This document shows, piece after piece, positions 41,615 to 51,765 of a DNA stretch of 64,000 nucleotides. The position numbers and the translations under genes are program-made. The stretch is from positions 1 to 64,000 of the forward strand of contig NZ_VTQV01000010.1 in NCBI RefSeq assembly GCF_008764245.1. Direction: 5' to 3'. Below the pieces are notes generated by a model, which worked only from the letters and a program-made list of their open reading frames with translations, was not told the DNA's origin and did not search any database. Within the stretch, counting starts at the first letter, position 1. Every line of letters starts with the position of its first letter. The stretch comes from Bacillus subtilis (GTDB lineage: Bacteria > Bacillota > Bacilli > Bacillales > Bacillaceae_C).

Positions 41615-42628
41615 ATGAAAACAATTGTATGTAAAGAACCATATAAATGGGAAATAACAGAGCGTGAAAAACCAAAATGTCAACACGGTGAGGCCCTTGT
41701 TCGAATCCAAAGAATCGGTATCTGTGGGACGGACTTACACGCATTTTGCGGTAATCAACCGTTTTTCACATATCCCCGCGTTCTTGGCCATGAATTGTCA
41801 GGAACCGTAGAGGAAATTAGTGTGAACAACACAAAGATAAAAGTAGGTGACCAAGTTTCTGTCATTCCTTATTTAGAATGTGGATATTGTCCAGCATGCC
41901 GATCAGGAAAGACAAATTGTTGTTCTTCTTTAAAAGTTCTAGGTGTCCATCAAGATGGTGGGATGACAGAATACATCTCGGTACCAACTAATCATCTTAT
42001 AAAGATGAATGATTTGACACTTGAACAGGCTGCGGTTGTTGAACCTTTAAGCATTGGTGCTCATGCTGTTCGTAGAGCTGCAATACGCAAGGGGGAAAAG
42101 GTACTTGTCATCGGTGCAGGCCCCATTGGCTTTGGTGTGATGACATTTGCGCAATTACAAGGTGCATTGGTCGTTGCGATGGATTTGAACAAAGAACGCC
42201 TTCTTTTTTGCAAGGAGAAAATAGGTATCCCCCATACAATCCTTGCAGGTAGAAATGCTATAAATGAGCTAAGAGAATTATTTGATGGTGGGCTACCTGA
42301 AACTGTATTTGATGCAACTGGAAATGTTCATTCAATGAACGCATCGTTCACATATCCTGAACAAGGTGGAAGGCTTGTTTTTGTCGGTCTTGTCCAAGAT
42401 AACATTACCTTCTCAGATCCCGATTTTCATCAAAAGGAATTGACATTAATGAGTAGCCGAAATGCTACTAGAGAAGATTTCTTGCATGTTAAACAAGCAA
42501 TTCAAAGCGGAAAGGTTAAAGTAGATTCATTCTTAACACACCGTAGTAATTTACAGGAAATGCCTAACGTTTTTAAAGATTGGCTACTTCCTGAGACAAA
42601 TGTATTAAAAGCAATAGTTGAGGTTTAA
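41615..42628 (+). CDS. Zinc-dependent dehydrogenase, LgoD/RspB-like
   Basis: 337 residues, GAAAGGTGA before ATG. Medium-chain dehydrogenase with catalytic zinc ligands (GICGTDLHAF; GHELSG; VVEPLSIGAH), structural zinc cysteines (CGYCPACRSGKTNCC) and a Rossmann motif (VIGAGPIGFGVM). Closest in my memory to E. coli LgoD (YjjN, L-galactonate 5-dehydrogenase) and RspB: shared GNQPFFxYPRVLGHE, VIPYxxCxxCPACxSGxTNCC, GVHQDGG and HAVRRAAI. LgoD turns L-galactonate into D-tagaturonate. Paired with the upstream L-galactose dehydrogenase-like enzyme this makes an oxidative L-galactose route plausible; L-fuconate oxidation is the alternative. Confidence 0.85.
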   Translation: MKTIVCKEPYKWEITEREKPKCQHGEALVRIQRIGICGTDLHAFCGNQPFFTYPRVLGHELSGTVEEISVNNTKIKVGDQVSVIPYLECGYCPACRSGKTNCCSSLKVLGVHQDGGMTEYISVPTNHLIKMNDLTLEQAAVVEPLSIGAHAVRRAAIRKGEKVLVIGAGPIGFGVMTFAQLQGALVVAMDLNKERLLFCKEKIGIPHTILAGRNAINELRELFDGGLPETVFDATGNVHSMNASFTYPEQGGRLVFVGLVQDNITFSDPDFHQKELTLMSSRNATREDFLHVKQAIQSGKVKVDSFLTHRSNLQEMPNVFKDWLLPETNVLKAIVEV

Positions 42629-42721
42629 TCCAATGATACAAGAAATAGGGGAAAGATCGGAGTATATTATGAATTAATTAACTATTATTAATTGTGGGAA
42701 ATTATTGAAGGAGGAGATCGT

Positions 42722-45082
42722 GTGAAATTAATGTACGAAAAGCCGGCAGCCACATGGACAGAGGCATTACCGATTGGAAATGGCCGAATGGGTGCAATGG
42801 TTTTTGGAGGAGTGGAAAGAGAAAAACTACAACTAAATGAAGATACACTATGGTCAGGGGGGCCAAAGGATTGGAATAATAAAGATGCGAAAGCATTATT
42901 ACCGGAAATTAGAAGACTCATTGACAATGAAAACTTTGAGGAAGCAGATCAATTTTCAAAAAAAATGATGGGACCATATACACAATCTTTTATGCCATTT
43001 GGTGACATTAATATTCTATTCCACCATGGAGATTTGGTAAGAAGATATTCAAGGGAATTAGACTTGGAATCAGCGATTTCTCGAGTTTCCTATCATATAG
43101 GAAATGCTGAATACAAGCGAGAATACTTCAGTTCTTATCCAGATCAGGCAATAATAATGAGATTGGAATGTAGTAAAGTGGGTTTATTGAGCTTCACGGC
43201 TTCTTTTGCAAGTAATTTAAAAACAAAAGTTACCAACGATGGTACGGATCTGATTTTAATGGGTCGAGCACCTGTTCACGTTGAACCAAATTATGTGTCG
43301 GCAGATAGACCTGTCATTTATGAGGAAGAAGAAGGAATGGCTTTCGAAGGACGCCTTTCTGTAAAAATTGAAGGTGGTCATGCCAAATGGGTGCAGGGGC
43401 AGATTATTGTAGAAGATGCAACAATCGCGACACTTTATTTTACCGCGGCTACAAGCTTTAATGGCTACGACCTCTCTCCAGTAAAAGATGGCCGTGATCC
43501 ATCTTATTTTTCAAAGAAGGATATGAAAAAGGTAAAGGAAAAGTCATATGAGATATTGCTTCAACGCCATTTAGGAGATTATAAGAAGCTATTTGACCGT
43601 ACAACGTTAATGCTGGCAGATGAAGAGGACCATTCTTCACTTGCAACAGATAAGCGAATGAAACGATTTGGTGCAAAAGACAAAAAACTTGTAGCTCTTT
43701 TATTTCAATATGGACGATATTTATTAATTGCTAGTTCCCGTAATGGGACACAGCCGGCTAATTTACAGGGAATATGGAATGATCAAGTACGTCCACCTTG
43801 GAGCAGTAATTTCACATTAAATATTAATGTGGAAATGAATTATTGGCCAGCAGAGGTTTGTCATTTAGCAGAATGTCACCTTCCCCTACTTGATTTTATT
43901 GAAGGTCTAGCAGAAAATGGTTCAAAAACAGCGGAAATTAATTATGGAATGCGTGGTTGGGTTGCACACCATAATAGTGATATTTGGAGACAATCTGCAC
44001 CAGTTGGAAATTATGGTGACGGAGATCCAGTTTGGGCGATGTGGCAGATGGGTGGTGCTTGGTTAGCACAACATTTGTGGGAACATTATGCATTTAATAG
44101 AGATAAAACGTTCTTGGCGGAAAAGGCGTTTCCAATCATGCGAGAAGCAGCATTATTTTGTCTTGAGTGGCTTGAGGTTGATATGAATGGATATTACGTA
44201 TCTTCCCCTTCAACATCACCAGAGCATAAGTTCAGATTACCTAGTGGCAAATTAGCAGCGATAAGCAAGGCCACTACGATGGATTTGGCCATCATTTGGG
44301 ATCTTTTTACAAACTGTATAGAAGCAATAGAAGAATTAGAGATAAATGACAGAATTAAAGATGATTTAGAAACGGTTCGCAATCAGCTACAACCTTTTCA
44401 AATTGGCAAACATGGTCAACTGCAAGAGTGGATTCAAGATTGGGGAGATGAAGATGTTCACCACCGTCATGTTTCCCATTTATTCGGTGTCTACCCAGGG
44501 AGGCAACTCACTGAAAATCAACAAAGTAAATTCTGGGAAGCAGCTAAGCTCTCGTTAAATCGCCGCGGTGACGGGGGAACGGGTTGGAGTCTTGCTTGGA
44601 AAATAAATTTATGGGCAAGATTAAAAGATGGAAATAGAGCTCATAAATTTATTGAAAATAAGCTTCAGCTTGTTCAGGAAGATGGCTATAACTATCATAA
44701 AGGTGGAATTTACCCGAATTTATTTGGTGCACATCCCCCATTCCAAATCGATGGCAATTTTGGTTTTACATCAGGGGTAGCGGAAATGCTGCTACAGTCT
44801 CATGAAGGATTTATTCACCTTTTACCGGCTCTTCCGGAAGAATGGAAGGAAGGGAAGGTAACCGGTCTTCGTGCTCGTGGTGGTTATACAGTTGATATTG
44901 AGTGGAAAGAAGGAAAGTTGACGAAGGCAATTGTCAAAGCGGATCAAAATGGTAAGTGCAGAATAAAAGTCGGTTTTGGAAAAATAAAAGTCGAAAATGA
45001 AGCATTTAATAAAGAAAGTAACGGAAACTTATGTTTTAAAGTGGATGTAGGTAAAAGCTATACGATTTTACCAGGTTTGTAA
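42722..45082 (+). CDS. GH95 glycoside hydrolase (alpha-L-fucosidase / alpha-L-galactosidase), copy 1
   Basis: 786 residues from GTG 42722, five bases after AAGGAGGAG; TTG 42692 lies before that SD. Full GH95 layout: N-terminal beta domain starting with the typical WTEALPIGNGRMGAMVFGG, NLQGIWNDQ, the catalytic asparagine region NINVEMNYWPAEV, HHNSDIWRQ, the general-acid loop SPSTSPEH, and FQIDGNFGF with the conserved Asp. No signal peptide, so cytoplasmic: it cleaves imported oligosaccharides. GH95 includes 1,2-alpha-L-fucosidases and alpha-L-galactosidases; which applies cannot be told by eye. Confidence 0.92.
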   Translation: MKLMYEKPAATWTEALPIGNGRMGAMVFGGVEREKLQLNEDTLWSGGPKDWNNKDAKALLPEIRRLIDNENFEEADQFSKKMMGPYTQSFMPFGDINILFHHGDLVRRYSRELDLESAISRVSYHIGNAEYKREYFSSYPDQAIIMRLECSKVGLLSFTASFASNLKTKVTNDGTDLILMGRAPVHVEPNYVSADRPVIYEEEEGMAFEGRLSVKIEGGHAKWVQGQIIVEDATIATLYFTAATSFNGYDLSPVKDGRDPSYFSKKDMKKVKEKSYEILLQRHLGDYKKLFDRTTLMLADEEDHSSLATDKRMKRFGAKDKKLVALLFQYGRYLLIASSRNGTQPANLQGIWNDQVRPPWSSNFTLNINVEMNYWPAEVCHLAECHLPLLDFIEGLAENGSKTAEINYGMRGWVAHHNSDIWRQSAPVGNYGDGDPVWAMWQMGGAWLAQHLWEHYAFNRDKTFLAEKAFPIMREAALFCLEWLEVDMNGYYVSSPSTSPEHKFRLPSGKLAAISKATTMDLAIIWDLFTNCIEAIEELEINDRIKDDLETVRNQLQPFQIGKHGQLQEWIQDWGDEDVHHRHVSHLFGVYPGRQLTENQQSKFWEAAKLSLNRRGDGGTGWSLAWKINLWARLKDGNRAHKFIENKLQLVQEDGYNYHKGGIYPNLFGAHPPFQIDGNFGFTSGVAEMLLQSHEGFIHLLPALPEEWKEGKVTGLRARGGYTVDIEWKEGKLTKAIVKADQNGKCRIKVGFGKIKVENEAFNKESNGNLCFKVDVGKSYTILPGL

Positions 45083-45116
45083 TTTAAGGATAAAAAGGAA
45101 TTTAGGAGGATTTGTA

Positions 45117-46586
45117 ATGGATAGAAGGAATTATTTGGCTGAGATTAATAGAGTTGTGAAAGCAGGTCCATATGCTGATACTTGGGACTCACTTGGTAAA
45201 TATCAATTATCTGATTGGTATCAGGGGGCAAAATTTGGAATTTTTATTCATTGGGGTGTCTATTCAGTACCTGCCTTTGGGAATGAATGGTATCCAAGAA
45301 ATATGTACATTCAAGGATCTAAGGAATATGAGCATCATTTAAGAACATACGGGAAACACTCTGATTTCGGTTATAAAGATTTTATTCCTTTATTTACTGC
45401 AGAAAGGTTTGATCCAAATGAATGGGCCGAGCTTTTTGAGAAGGCAGGCGCTCGTTATGTCGTACCTGTCGGTGAACATCATGATGGTTTTCAAATGTAT
45501 AAAAGTGAACTATCAAATTTCAATGCTTTTAAAATGGGACCAAAGCGTGACATCGTGGGGGAACTAGGAGAAACTTTAAAAAAACGCGGGATTGAGCTTG
45601 GTATTTCATCTCACAGAGCAGAACATTGGTTTTTTATGGGGCATGGTAAAGAATTTGATAGTGACATTAAAGAACCGCTTATTTGTGGGGATTTTTATTG
45701 GCCAGCCATGCCTGAATACGATCATCAAAATTTATCAAGTCCTGCTCCTTCCCAGGAGTTTTTGGAAGATTGGTTGTTACGAACATGTGAAATTGTGGAT
45801 CAATATCAACCTAAAATTGTGTATTTTGATTGGTGGATTCATCATAGTGCCATGAAACCCTATCTGAAGAAATTTGCGGCTTATTATTATAATCGTGCCA
45901 CTGAGTGGGGAAAAGATGTTGCGATCAATTATAAGCATGATGCATTTATGTTTGGTAGTGCAGTTGTCGATATTGAAAGGGGACAGTTTGCGGAAATGAA
46001 GCCATATTTTTGGCAAACGGACACGTCGGTTGCCAAAAATTCATGGTGTTACACGGAGAATAATGTTTATAAAACAGCCAATCAAATCATTTGCGATCTT
46101 GTGGATATCGTAAGTAAAAATGGCTGCTTATTATTAAATATTGGTCCTAAATCAGATGGAACTATTCCAAAAGAAGACAAAGAAATTTTATTGGAAATAG
46201 GAGATTGGCTAGAGATAAATGGAGAATCAATATATGAAACGAAAGTTTGGAGAATAGCCGGAGAGGGGCCTGCCCAAATTGAGGAAGGACAGTTCACTGA
46301 TAATAGGGAGAAGGGGTTTACAAGTGAAGATATCCGGTTCACTGTAAAGGGATCATATATTTATGCGACCATACTGCGCTTTCCAGAAAATGGTGAAATC
46401 CGAATTACATCATTGGCCGAAAGAAACGCCTCTAAGCTTCCTCATTTCCATGGAATTATTAAGAATGTTACAGTCTTAGGCTCTCATGAACAACCTATTT
46501 GGAGGCGTACACAAAATGCTTTAGAGATCACAACGAAACATGTGCACAGTGTTAATCCAGTTGTATTTAAAATTTTGGTTGATTAA
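45117..46586 (+). CDS. GH29 alpha-L-fucosidase
   Basis: 489 residues, TTAGGAGG before ATG. GH29 catalytic barrel: WYQGAKFGIFIHWGVYSVPA, WAELFEKAGARYVVPVGEHH, GELGETLKKRGIELGISSHR, and the nucleophile Asp in KIVYFDWWIHH. Then NGCLLLNIGPKSDGTIPKED and a C-terminal beta-sandwich. No signal peptide, hence intracellular. Removes alpha-linked L-fucose with retention. Last gene of this operon; together with the GH95 it covers fucosyl linkages of different types. Confidence 0.93.
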   Translation: MDRRNYLAEINRVVKAGPYADTWDSLGKYQLSDWYQGAKFGIFIHWGVYSVPAFGNEWYPRNMYIQGSKEYEHHLRTYGKHSDFGYKDFIPLFTAERFDPNEWAELFEKAGARYVVPVGEHHDGFQMYKSELSNFNAFKMGPKRDIVGELGETLKKRGIELGISSHRAEHWFFMGHGKEFDSDIKEPLICGDFYWPAMPEYDHQNLSSPAPSQEFLEDWLLRTCEIVDQYQPKIVYFDWWIHHSAMKPYLKKFAAYYYNRATEWGKDVAINYKHDAFMFGSAVVDIERGQFAEMKPYFWQTDTSVAKNSWCYTENNVYKTANQIICDLVDIVSKNGCLLLNIGPKSDGTIPKEDKEILLEIGDWLEINGESIYETKVWRIAGEGPAQIEEGQFTDNREKGFTSEDIRFTVKGSYIYATILRFPENGEIRITSLAERNASKLPHFHGIIKNVTVLGSHEQPIWRRTQNALEITTKHVHSVNPVVFKILVD

Positions 46587-47055
46587 TAGAGAATAATAGG
46601 GAAATCGATAATATTATCCCATAAATGAGTAAAATGAGGTCGTGTTATATTCAGGAAAAACAATCATTTAATTCACTCTGTTACCTAAACATCATGGTTT
46701 CTTATTAAAGTAGTAATAATTAACAATAGGAATTAATTTGGATCAGTTCACTATTGATGAACATCATGTGATTTGGGATAGACAAAGTAAAAATTCATCT
46801 GAATCTATGCTACTCAACAGAAATTGAAGGTTACTATAAAAATGATAAAATCGTCATTACCAAAATAATACCCCGTGAAAGAGCAAATGATGGTTGTAAA
46901 TGACAGTGAACTAGAAATAAGAGAGAGTAAATAATTAGCCCCTTACCAAATTTTGATGTTAGTCTAGTTTAGGCCAATTTGTTAGCATAATTCCTATTAC
47001 CTTATGATCAATGATGTCTTGCTATATTGTTTTGTATGACACAAGTACGTAGTTA
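46587..47055. other. Intergenic region with a decayed coding remnant
   Basis: Between about 46741 and 46934 two frames look like one broken protein: DQFTIDEHHVIWDRQSKNSS, later EGYYKNDKIVITKI, then in another frame EQMMVVNDSELEIRESK and TAA. I cannot identify it. The rest is AT-rich with no gene. Confidence 0.3.
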
Positions 47056-47090
47056 AACAATCACCTACTGAAGGTGGTTGTTTTAACTTT
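47056..47090 (+). terminator. Terminator upstream of the YesS-type regulator
   Basis: AACAATCACC (47056-47065), loop TACTGAA, GGTGGTTGTT (47073-47082), then TTAACTTT. It seals off transcription from the GH29 operon. Confidence 0.6.
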
Positions 47091-47285
47091 ACAAATAAGA
47101 TATGAATAAATGTATATAGTCTCTTCTTACACGGCCTCTAATTGATTGTTTTGCACCTGTAATGATAAAGAGGGATTATTTTCAATTTAAATTATTTTAT
47201 TTTTCTGCCTGTATTTTATGTTCATTAACTAGTTTGTGAGTGGCAAGAATATGATTATCTCATGTTTAAAAAGGGGAGGATCTGG

Positions 47286-49595
47286 ATGAATAGATCAAAA
47301 GTATTAAGACGTTTTTTAGTGTCTTATTTAATTGTATTTACCTTACCTCTTATTGCTGGAATCTTCATCTATCAAGTGGCATTCAATATTGCAGAGAATA
47401 AATCCATTCAAACAAGTAATCTAGTATTAAATCAAAGTATAGATTTATTAGAAGGAAAAATGATAGAAATTGATCGTTTCACGCGATTACTGGGGAGAAA
47501 TGAAGCTTTAAACCGACTATTAACGGATGGTAATAGGGAGAAAAATGCACAAATATATGATATGCGGAATTTGTCACTTGATTTATCAACACTCTCTCAA
47601 TCCAATAAACTTCTTGATGATGTTTATATTTATCTAAATGAACAGAATGTTATCATTAAGCCGGGTTCAACCTATTTCCGAACCAATCATTTCTACGAAA
47701 TGAATCAATATTCAACGATGAGCTATACAGAATGGATCGCTCTGTTACAAGATGGAAAAAGAGATATCTTACCTTTACAAATGATTGAAACACCGACTAA
47801 AAATTTTGAGGCCATCACATTGACTTATCCTATTCCTTATAATGCTATACAGAACATTAAGGGGACAGCCGTAGTAATCGTGGATCAAGGGGAAGTTTTG
47901 GAATTATTTAATAGAATAACTGAAGAGGATAATGGGTGGGCCTATATAGTAGATTCGGATGGTCAATTAATTGCGAGGTCCGGGATAGAACACGAAGAAA
48001 TTGAAAATATCAATACTCTTTTGAAAAGCTCAAGGAATGGGTCGACTTTTTATACTGATGACAATCTAGTTATATCTACCTCCTATTCCGGTTATGGTGA
48101 TTGGACTTTTATAGCCGGAATTCCTAAAAAAAAGATTTTAACGGAAGCTAATCAGATTAGAAAGTTTACATTTTATTTGGCAATTTTCACCATTGTAATT
48201 GGTTTACTGATTAGTTTATTTTTATCATATCAAAACGCCACACCTATTAAACGTCTACTAAAGCATGTAAGATTAGACCAATCACATCCCTCATTAAATT
48301 ATAAAAAGGGATTCGCACTATTAGAAAAAAATATTAATCAACTGATCAAAATGAATAATTCTTTAAAAGCAGATATTGATTTGCAAAAGCCATTATTACA
48401 AAGCACGGTTATGTACCGTATACTAAATGGGGAATTTGGTTCCGAAAAGGATATCGAAAAAACGTTAAAAATGGCGGATATTTATTTTCCGGGAAATAAA
48501 AGCACTGGAATTGTCGCAATTTTGGATTTTGTCGGTTATGAGTTGCTCGAAAAGGAGAATGAAATGCTTACTGGCCAAACCTTGCATGCTCTAACAAAAA
48601 ATATAGTGTTGCAAAAGAATTATCCGTTAATTGTCACCGGTTTAAGTCATAACAAGTTAGTTCTCATTCATTTATTTAATGAACGATACTCGAAAAACGC
48701 AAATAAAAATTTATTATTGGAGTTATATAATCATCTGAAAACACAATTCAATCTAACTGTTAATTTTGCTGTAGGTTCCAGATTTGATAAATATAACGAT
48801 ATGAGTAGATCATTTCAGGAGGCAAAAGATGCTTTAAGCTTTGCTCAGTTAATAGGAGATTATTCGAATGTCATTTATTATAATGAAATTCAATCAGAAA
48901 GGAATACCTATTATTATCCGTTAGATATAGAAATAAAAATAATGAATGCTTTAAAATCAGGTCAGCACATTGAGGTGTGCGATCACCTTGAAAAGATATT
49001 TGACTTAAATATACAAAATAGAGATCTGTCGCCTGAAATGTTCCGGTGCTTTATTCAAGAAATAAGGGCAACGTTTTTTAAAGAGCTTCAAACGAATCAT
49101 TTATCATTTCCATATTTAAAAAAGGATATATCTTTACTATTTAAACTTGAAATGAAGGATGATTTAAATAAAATAAAGAATGGCCTAATGGACATTTCGA
49201 AAAAACACTGTCAAATCATTCAAGAGAAAAGAAAGGAGATCGATCATCAACTTGTTAAAGATATTATGAAATTTATTCAAGAAAACTATTTTGACCAAAA
49301 TTTAAGTGTGACCATGATCTGTGACTATGTAAAAAAACATGAGAATTACGTAACCCCATTATTTAAAAAATATACTCATATGTATGTATCGGAATATTTA
49401 GAAAGGTGCAGATTAGAATCTGCAGGAACATTATTAATAACTACTTCTGCAACAATGACTGAAATTGCGGATCGTTGTGGCTATAACAGCGCCCACTCAT
49501 TTAGAAGGGCTTTTAAACGACTTTTCCATTTAACACCAGCAGAGTATCGAAAGTATAATGTTGATGCTAAACCCGCTGATGTGTCAGTTGAATAG
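47286..49595 (+). CDS. Membrane-anchored AraC-family sensor-regulator (YesS/YtdP-like)
   Basis: 769 residues from ATG 47286 (AAGGGGAGGATC upstream). A membrane helix near residues 9-30 (RRFLVSYLIVFTLPLIAGIF), an extracellular sensor of about 260 residues, a second helix around residue 295 (FYLAIFTIVIGLLISLFLSY), a cytoplasmic linker with PILFYG-like elements, and a C-terminal AraC double HTH (SVTMICDYVKKHENYVTPLF, TMTEIADRCGYNSAHSFRRA, then FKRLFHLTPAEYRKY). One-component transmembrane regulators of this type sense polysaccharide products outside the cell and activate the neighbouring LplB/YtcP/LipO importer, here 49787-53397. Confidence 0.9.
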   Translation: MNRSKVLRRFLVSYLIVFTLPLIAGIFIYQVAFNIAENKSIQTSNLVLNQSIDLLEGKMIEIDRFTRLLGRNEALNRLLTDGNREKNAQIYDMRNLSLDLSTLSQSNKLLDDVYIYLNEQNVIIKPGSTYFRTNHFYEMNQYSTMSYTEWIALLQDGKRDILPLQMIETPTKNFEAITLTYPIPYNAIQNIKGTAVVIVDQGEVLELFNRITEEDNGWAYIVDSDGQLIARSGIEHEEIENINTLLKSSRNGSTFYTDDNLVISTSYSGYGDWTFIAGIPKKKILTEANQIRKFTFYLAIFTIVIGLLISLFLSYQNATPIKRLLKHVRLDQSHPSLNYKKGFALLEKNINQLIKMNNSLKADIDLQKPLLQSTVMYRILNGEFGSEKDIEKTLKMADIYFPGNKSTGIVAILDFVGYELLEKENEMLTGQTLHALTKNIVLQKNYPLIVTGLSHNKLVLIHLFNERYSKNANKNLLLELYNHLKTQFNLTVNFAVGSRFDKYNDMSRSFQEAKDALSFAQLIGDYSNVIYYNEIQSERNTYYYPLDIEIKIMNALKSGQHIEVCDHLEKIFDLNIQNRDLSPEMFRCFIQEIRATFFKELQTNHLSFPYLKKDISLLFKLEMKDDLNKIKNGLMDISKKHCQIIQEKRKEIDHQLVKDIMKFIQENYFDQNLSVTMICDYVKKHENYVTPLFKKYTHMYVSEYLERCRLESAGTLLITTSATMTEIADRCGYNSAHSFRRAFKRLFHLTPAEYRKYNVDAKPADVSVE

Positions 49596-49600
49596 TAGTT

Positions 49601-49635
49601 AAAAAAGGTTTGGGATGTGATCCTAAACCTTTTTT
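49601..49635. terminator. Terminator of the YesS-type regulator gene
   Basis: AAAAAAGGTTT (49601-49611) and AAACCTTTTTT (49625-49635), with GGA/TCC extending the stem inside. Good bidirectional intrinsic terminator, so the importer has its own promoter. Confidence 0.8.
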
Positions 49636-49751
49636 AAGGTCGCATCAACATCTGGAATAAGGGGTTTTTCGGTAAATTCATTGAAAATTGTTTCCTTAAT
49701 GTAAATTGTACCTATCCAATTGTAAAGTTGATTTGTTACTATTTAGGCAAA

Positions 49752-49765
49752 TGGAAGCGCTTTAT
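49752..49765. promoter_or_regulatory. cre-like site before the oligosaccharide importer
   Basis: TGGAAGCGCTTTAT contains the palindromic core AAGCGCTT and fits 8 of 11 fixed positions of the cre consensus. It lies 21-35 bp before the permease start; either CcpA or the YesS-type regulator may bind. Confidence 0.45.
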
Positions 49766-49786
49766 AATCAGGGGAGGATGTGGAAA

Positions 49787-50755
49787 ATGAATAATGTTAC
49801 GTTAACAAGAATGAAAGGTGCGGGTACAAGCATAAAGCATGAAGGGAAAATGCACAGTAATTTTAAGAAAATGAAAAGACATTGGCAATTGTATGTTTTG
49901 GCTATCCCGACGATTATATACTTTATTATTTTTAAGTATATACCGATGACAAATGCGGTAATTGCCTTTAAGGACTACAATGTCGTACAAGGGATCTGGG
50001 GAAGTGCTTGGATTGGCTGGCATCATTTTGAGATGTTTTTTAACAATCCGCAGTTTTGGACGCTTGTTAAAAACACATTTATTTTGAGTGTTTATGCCCT
50101 ATTAGTAAGTTTTCCGATTCCCATTATTTTAGCTTTATGTCTAAATGAAGTTCGGACTGGGTTCTTTAAGAAGTTTGTTCAATTAATCACCTATGCTCCT
50201 TATTTTATTTCTACAGTTATTATCGTTTCCATGATTATGATGTTTTTTTCACCTAGATTAGGAATAGCTACTCAATTTTTAGAACTTCTGGGATTCAATG
50301 CTCAAAATATTTTAGGTTCTCCTTCGGCATTTCGCCATATATATGTTTGGTCTGATATATGGCAAACCGCTGGCTATTCCGCAATTATTTATTTAGCCGC
50401 ATTGGCAGGAGTAAGTCCTGAATTATATGAAGCGGCAAAGGTTGATGGCGCCTCTCGGTTACAAAGAATTTTTCACATTGATATTCCCAGTATTATGCCG
50501 ATTGCCATTATTATTTTAATACTTGGAGTAGGGAATATAATGGCAGTTGGGTTTGAAAAGGTGTATTTGCTACAAAACTCACTTAATTTGCAGACATCCG
50601 AAATTATTGCTACCTATGTTTATAAAATTGGATTGTTAAATGCAAACTTCAGTTTTGCAACCGCGGTTGGGCTTTTCAATTCTGTTATTAACCTGATTTT
50701 ACTTGTGGCTGTTAATACAATTTCAAGAAGAGTTTCTAATAATAGTCTTTGGTAA
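49787..50755 (+). CDS. ABC transporter permease, LplB type
   Basis: 322 residues from ATG 49787, with GGGGAGGATG upstream; ATG 49778 is too close to that SD. Cytoplasmic N-terminus, six membrane segments, starting WQLYVLAIPTIIYFIIFKYI, and the EAA loop ELYEAAKVDGASRLQRIFHI. The family marker YIPMTNAVIAFKDYN places it with LplB/YtjE-type permeases for oligosaccharides such as pectic or xylan fragments. With 50784 and 51766 it forms a CUT1 importer; the ATPase is encoded elsewhere. Confidence 0.92.
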   Translation: MNNVTLTRMKGAGTSIKHEGKMHSNFKKMKRHWQLYVLAIPTIIYFIIFKYIPMTNAVIAFKDYNVVQGIWGSAWIGWHHFEMFFNNPQFWTLVKNTFILSVYALLVSFPIPIILALCLNEVRTGFFKKFVQLITYAPYFISTVIIVSMIMMFFSPRLGIATQFLELLGFNAQNILGSPSAFRHIYVWSDIWQTAGYSAIIYLAALAGVSPELYEAAKVDGASRLQRIFHIDIPSIMPIAIIILILGVGNIMAVGFEKVYLLQNSLNLQTSEIIATYVYKIGLLNANFSFATAVGLFNSVINLILLVAVNTISRRVSNNSLW

Positions 50756-50783
50756 GTCATTTTAAAGGAAAGGGGAGATTTAA

Positions 50784-51683
50784 TTGGCTGTTTCAGCTAC
50801 AAAAATAAAGGAATCCCTAACAGATCGAATCTTTCTCACGATTATCTATATTATTTTAAGTATTCTAGCAATCGCTGTTCTATATCCATTGATTTATATT
50901 GTTAGTTCTTCATTTAGCAGCCCATCAGCAGTTACGTCTGGTCGAGTTTGGTTATTTCCTGTAGATTTTTCGCTTGAGGGATATAAGGTTGTTTTTAAAC
51001 ATCCACAAATTATCACTGGTTATACTAATTCTTTAATCTATACCATTTTGGGAACCCTCATAAGTGTATCTTTAACGGTGTTTATTGCCTATCCTTTATC
51101 AAGGAAAAATTTTGTTGGACGGAATATTTTAATGGTCTTTATCGTTTTTACAATGCTTTTCTATGGAGGATTAATCCCAACATACTTAGTTGTTAAGGAG
51201 TTAGGGATGATTGATAGCCGTTGGGCGATGATTATTCCGAATGCTGTGGCAGTATGGCAAGTCATTATAGCACGCACTTTCTTTCAAACAACCATTTCGG
51301 AGGAATTAGTAGAAGCTAGTGAGATGGACGGATGCAGCGATTTTCGTTTTTTGTTCTCCGTTGTCCTTCCATTATCTAAGCCCATTATTGCGGTCCTTAT
51401 ATTAATGTATGCGGTGGGGCAATGGAATGCGTACTTTGATGCGTTAATATATTTAAAATCTGAAACACTTCATCCCCTTCAATTAGTATTAAGAAATATT
51501 ATTATTTTGAATACAACGAGTGGTACCTCTATGGAGGCATCTGAAATGTTAGCTCGTCAGCAACTAGCTGATTTAATGAAGTTTTCGTTAATTGTCGTGG
51601 CAAGTCTACCTGTATTGATTATTTATCCTTTCGTCCAAAAGCACTTTGTCAAAGGAATGTTAATTGGGTCGATAAAAGGATAA
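50784..51683 (+). CDS. ABC transporter permease, YtcP type
   Basis: 299 residues, TTG start with AAAGGGGAG upstream. Six membrane segments; YPLIYIVSSSFSSPSAVTSG and FSLEGYKVVFKH at the N-terminus, YGGLIPTYLVVKELGMIDSR and the EAA loop EELVEASEMDGCSDFRFLFS are typical of YtcP. C-terminus QKHFVKGMLIGSIKG as expected. Partner of the LplB-type permease. Confidence 0.92.
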   Translation: MAVSATKIKESLTDRIFLTIIYIILSILAIAVLYPLIYIVSSSFSSPSAVTSGRVWLFPVDFSLEGYKVVFKHPQIITGYTNSLIYTILGTLISVSLTVFIAYPLSRKNFVGRNILMVFIVFTMLFYGGLIPTYLVVKELGMIDSRWAMIIPNAVAVWQVIIARTFFQTTISEELVEASEMDGCSDFRFLFSVVLPLSKPIIAVLILMYAVGQWNAYFDALIYLKSETLHPLQLVLRNIIILNTTSGTSMEASEMLARQQLADLMKFSLIVVASLPVLIIYPFVQKHFVKGMLIGSIKG

Positions 51684-51765
51684 TCAATTTAATTTATGAG
51701 GAAGGGAGGGATAAGGACGATATTTTTTAGATTTGATCACTAAAAAAATACGAGGGGTGTAAGTC

